A stretch of 45,494 nt of DNA, taken from an uncultured Arenicella sp. (GTDB lineage Bacteria > Pseudomonadota > Gammaproteobacteria > Arenicellales > Arenicellaceae). The notes under the pieces were generated by a model, which searched no databases, had not been told where the DNA came from, and saw only the letters and a list, made by a program, of their open reading frames with translations. Position numbers and translations under genes: made by a program. Of the stretch, positions 42,929 through 45,494 are shown one piece after another (position 1 is the stretch's first letter; each line of letters opens with the position of its first letter). The DNA lies in assembly GCA_938045295.1 (NCBI GenBank), contig CALINO010000030.1:1-45494 (forward strand), written 5' to 3'.

Positions 42929-43810
42929 TTAGCGCTCACTGCCCCAGCCGAGCTTGGCGCGTAGCATAGCGAAGTAATTGTACGTTTGCGTGTGCGCTAG
43001 CTTCACCGTGTAGGGTGAGCGAGTAACTTCAACCACTTCATCACCCTCTAAATTGTAACCAATTAAACCGTCGGCCGATACGTGTGCGCAATTGGCGGTT
43101 TTATTGTGCAGCGACAACTCCACCGTGGCATCGGCCGGTAAGGTAATAGGGCGGTTAGACAGTGTGTGCGGTGACACCGGCACCATCGATATAACATCAG
43201 TGCCAGGGTGCACAATGGGGCCACCGGCGGATAATGCGTAGGCGGTTGAGCCTGTGGGTGTGGCTAAAATAACGCCGTCTGAGCGAGAAGAGGTAACAAA
43301 TTGGCCGTTGACCTGCACTTGCCAGTTAATCAGCTTTTCTAGTGCGTAGCGCCCAATCACCACATCATTAAGCGCGTGTTCGTGATACACGCACTTGCCA
43401 TTTTTAAGTACACGCACTTGCAACATAATGCGGTTTTCAAGCACGAAATCGCCGTTCAGTATTTTGTCTACTTCGGGCAGCATATCGGCCAACGGTATGT
43501 CGGTTAAAAAGCCCAGAGTGCCTAAATTAACCCCCGCAATGGGTATGTTTTTCTCCGCCATGTGGCGCGATACATGCAGTAAAGTGCCGTCGCCACCAAT
43601 CACAATCGCCAACTCAATGTCAGAAGTTAGGTTTTCATGCAGTAACTCTTGCGGCAATTCACGGGTGATTTCTTCCGCCGTGGTATAACCAAGCTTCACC
43701 TTAACCCCTTTAGCTTCAAGGTGTTGTGTGAGTTGCTTTACTGGTTTTTCAACGCTTTTGTCTTTGTATTTTCCAAATACACCAACAGTTTTAAACATGC
43801 GGAAATTCAT
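42929..43810 (-). CDS. nadK: NAD kinase
   Basis: A 293-residue enzyme phosphorylating NAD to NADP. It has the GGDGTLLHV loop (72-80), NLGTLGFLTD, and ATPTGSTAYALSAGGPIVHP. Length is normal. The ATG at 43810 or the one at 43798 (MFKTVGVFGK) could be the start; neither has a clear ribosome binding site. It is divergent from hrcA and upstream of recN in the same direction. Confidence 0.95.
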   Translation of the reverse strand: MNFRMFKTVGVFGKYKDKSVEKPVKQLTQHLEAKGVKVKLGYTTAEEITRELPQELLHENLTSDIELAIVIGGDGTLLHVSRHMAEKNIPIAGVNLGTLGFLTDIPLADMLPEVDKILNGDFVLENRIMLQVRVLKNGKCVYHEHALNDVVIGRYALEKLINWQVQVNGQFVTSSRSDGVILATPTGSTAYALSAGGPIVHPGTDVISMVPVSPHTLSNRPITLPADATVELSLHNKTANCAHVSADGLIGYNLEGDEVVEVTRSPYTVKLAHTQTYNYFAMLRAKLGWGSER

Positions 43811-43932
43811 TTATGATTGTTAACGAACCGATTGTGGCGTTGCTACTCACGTTTGTCCAGCCTTCTTAAACTTTAATAAACACCCGTGGTTTGAACTGGG
43901 CTGTTTACAGGCAAGGCTGTTCACACAGGGCT

Positions 43933-43955
43933 TAGCAACCGTAACGAGTGCTTTG
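43933..43955 (+). promoter_or_regulatory. Degenerate CIRCE-like inverted repeat upstream of hrcA
   Basis: TTAGCA and GAGTGCTTT, 8 bases apart, resemble the arms of the CIRCE operator (TTAGCACTC-N9-GAGTGCTAA), but the left CTC is missing and the spacing is shorter. A possible remnant of HrcA autoregulation, or chance. Confidence 0.25.
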
Positions 43956-44031
43956 TAAAGTTTAGTCGCTTTGTAAGGTGTTGATGTAAAAGGCTGGATC
44001 GCAAGCAACTGAAGTAAACCAACTAAACTAT

Positions 44032-45072
44032 ATGAGCTTAGATAACCGCGCTGAAAATGTACTAAAGAACTTGGTTGAAACCTACATTGAAGAAGGTCAA
44101 CCAGTCGGGTCTCGCACGCTTTCAAAACTACCAGAACTGGGCGTTAGCTCAGCAACGGTGCGCAACGTCATGGCCGATTTAGAAGAGTTGGGTTTAATTA
44201 CCGCGCCTCACACTTCCGCTGGGCGTATTCCAACCGTGCAAGGTTATCGGCTGTTTGTTGACAGCATGATCAGAGCCACCGAGCCCACCAAAGAAGCCGT
44301 TTCAGAGCTCACTCACCGTTTTGAAGGCGAATCTGACCCTGAAAAATTGATTGCGCACGCATCAGACGTATTGTCAGAGCTAACTCAATTTGCCGGCATG
44401 GTGGTGCTGCCGAATCAATCAGTAACACGGTTTCACCAATTAGAATTCATGCGCCTTTCTAAAACCCGCGTGCTTGCTATTTTAGTGACCGAAGACGGGC
44501 GAGTGCAAAACAGAGTGTTGTCGTCGGCGGAAGGCTTTAGCGAGTCTGAATTAGTGCAAGCGGCCAACTTCTTTAATCATCGATACAAAGGCAACACCTT
44601 ACAAGACGTGCGCCGTTTGCTCATTCAAGACATGCAGACCGACAACGATGAAATGCACCGCATTAACCAGTCGGCCATGCAGGCAGCCACCCAAGTGATC
44701 TCCGAAGAAGACGAAAACTCGCAATCAGATGTGGTGGTCAGTGGCGAACAAAAGCTCTTAGGCGTGCCTGATCTGTGCCAAATTCAAACCCTGCAAAAAT
44801 TGTTCGATGCGTTCAAAACCAAACGCGACTTGCTTGATTTGCTTGATCGCAGCATGAAAGCCGAAGGCGTCAGCGTGTTTATTGGCGAAGAATCAGGCTT
44901 CAGCGCGTTAGGCGAGTGCAGCGTTATAGCCAGCCCTTACGCGGTTGATGGCAAAGTCATTGGCACCCTCGGCGTAATAGGCCCAACCAGAATGGACTAT
45001 GACTCGGTCATTTCGGTGGTTGATATTACCTCTAAACTGCTTTCTCAAGCGTTGTCATCAAGGCCAAGTTAA
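44032..45072 (+). CDS. hrcA: Heat-inducible transcription repressor HrcA
   Basis: A 346-residue repressor with an N-terminal winged-helix DNA-binding domain (ENVLKNLVETYIEEGQPVGS, SATVRNVMADLEELGLI, HTSAGRIPTVQGYRLFVDSM) and a GAF-like effector domain ending GTLGVIGPTRMDYDSVISVV. HrcA represses dnaK/groE operons through CIRCE and needs GroEL. It normally precedes grpE-dnaK; here a repeat region follows and no grpE is within the window. Confidence 0.94.
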   Translation: MSLDNRAENVLKNLVETYIEEGQPVGSRTLSKLPELGVSSATVRNVMADLEELGLITAPHTSAGRIPTVQGYRLFVDSMIRATEPTKEAVSELTHRFEGESDPEKLIAHASDVLSELTQFAGMVVLPNQSVTRFHQLEFMRLSKTRVLAILVTEDGRVQNRVLSSAEGFSESELVQAANFFNHRYKGNTLQDVRRLLIQDMQTDNDEMHRINQSAMQAATQVISEEDENSQSDVVVSGEQKLLGVPDLCQIQTLQKLFDAFKTKRDLLDLLDRSMKAEGVSVFIGEESGFSALGECSVIASPYAVDGKVIGTLGVIGPTRMDYDSVISVVDITSKLLSQALSSRPS

Positions 45073-45133
45073 ACACGTCAAGTTTTCACTCATGGGCAAA
45101 ACACTTAGCGGCCTTTGCTAACACAACAAAAAA
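45073..45133. other. Spacer between hrcA and repeat copy B
   Basis: No gene or clear terminator hairpin was found; with the repeat and the edge it forms a gene-free stretch of about 420 bases. Confidence 0.4.
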
Positions 45134-45384
45134 GCCGACGGTCGGGTTAATATATTAGCCAAAACGGCATAAGTGATTGAATGAAAACAAAAATAAACTT
45201 ATGCTCCGACAAAAGCGACAAACAGTTATACCGACATTATGTCGGTTTTTATGGAAGAAAAAGTTTTAGAAATGAATTCAAGTTATTGTTTTAAAAAAGG
45301 AAAAAAAGCCGATTTCCCATGTCGGTATAATATATTAATCCGACATTTGTTATACCGACATAATGACGGTTAACAAGGCTGTTA
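45134..45384 (+). repeat. Dispersed repeat, copy B (full-length)
   Basis: A 251-bp version of the repeat that begins the cassette array. It starts with CCGACGGTCGG, then TTAATATATTAGCCAAAACG, and the stem GCATAAGT (45167-45174) / ACTTATGC (45197-45204). It has a CCGACAT-T-ATGTCGG hairpin (45231-45245), an AT-rich middle, a second palindrome around 45330-45346 built on TAATATATTA between GTCGG and CCGAC, and the end TTAACAAGGCTGTTA. GTTATACCGACAT occurs twice in direct orientation (45225-45237 and 45349-45361). No gene is evident inside. Confidence 0.85.
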
Positions 45385-45494
45385 GAAGTATCCTTGGTGT
45401 TGGTGTGTCCAAGCTGGTACTCCTGCACAAGTTCAACGCGGTTTCGTTGAGTGAAGTGCAGCAGAGGGTAGGGCAAACTGTTCTGTGATGAGTG
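45385..45494. other. Right-edge sequence after repeat B
   Basis: 110 bases with no supported gene. It contains a small hairpin TCAACG-CGGTTT-CGTTGA. If repeat B is a recombination site, this would be the start of another cassette, but the window ends too soon to tell. Confidence 0.3.

Noticed and set aside
45291-45476. 61-codon minus frame across repeat B
   Set aside because: Translated similarity to the frame at repeat A (SLVNR.YVGI) is explained by DNA identity of the repeat, not by a conserved protein.
1-45494. CRISPR array, tRNA, rRNA, prophage or insertion-sequence genes
   Set aside because: No regular repeat-spacer array, no cloverleaf-like sequence, and no transposase or phage structural gene was recognised.

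Overview
The window looks like a chromosomal segment of a gammaproteobacterium, probably marine, with moderate GC. The strongest evidence is gene order: asd-fimV-truA-trpF-folC-dedD-cvpA-purF-metZ follows the Pseudomonas-type cluster (but lacks accD), and rpsF-rpsR-rplI, ftsB, lpxH, bamE, recN, nadK and hrcA are all present. The genus cannot be fixed from the sequence. No rRNA, tRNA, CRISPR array, prophage or transposase gene was recognised.

Layout. 1-2.4 kb: a leftward three-gene operon (divergent alpha/beta-hydrolase, DUF1330 protein, two-domain VOC protein). 2.7-4.0 kb: an AT-rich, integrase-less integron cassette array (CALIN-like) with four tiny + strand genes, three recognisable attC sites, and a dispersed repeat at each end. 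4.1-5.5 kb: a leftward, translationally coupled PqqD-like/nucleotidyltransferase pair. 5.7-6.9 kb: the ribosomal operon rpsF-rpsR-rplI. 7.1-9.0 kb: an AGCS amino-acid:cation symporter and a convergent hypothetical gene. 9.3-21.2 kb: the asd to metZ housekeeping block. 21.3-31.7 kb: an outer-membrane barrel protein, ftsB, lpxH, ilvI-ilvH, psd, folE, an RND/MMPL exporter, a crotonase and a membrane-anchored lipase-like hydrolase. 31.8-39.9 kb: a GNAT gene, then a leftward envelope-glycan-like cluster headed by a 1392-residue methyltransferase/coiled-coil/double-GT2 protein, with a phytanoyl-CoA dioxygenase-like protein, a GT-C-like membrane protein and a periplasmic anchored protein. 40.1-45.1 kb: bamE, a short N-acetylglutamate-synthase-like GNAT, recN, nadK and divergent hrcA. 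The right edge carries a second, longer copy of the repeat that starts the cassette array.

The most interesting system is the cassette array with its bracketing repeat. The repeat at 2770-2892 and at 45134-45384 ends in TTAACAAGGCTGTTA. That reads like the left end of the local attC sites (TAACAAG) joined almost directly to their right end (GCGTTAT), that is, an attC site with its variable stem removed. Both copies also hold an 8-bp stem with one compensating base-pair change (GCATAAAT/ATTTATGC versus GCATAAGT/ACTTATGC), which argues for a conserved folded structure. A third, diverged 50-bp copy sits directly after the last cassette. These repeats may be a little-described class of recombination site or cassette-associated element.

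Other points: a noncanonical alpha/beta-hydrolase with His at the nucleophile position; a lone PqqD-like protein with a PF14907-type nucleotidyltransferase; an ilvI leader with a consensus promoter followed at once by a terminator-like hairpin; ftsB and recN with -10 boxes so close to the ATG that their mRNAs may be leaderless; and the missing accD.
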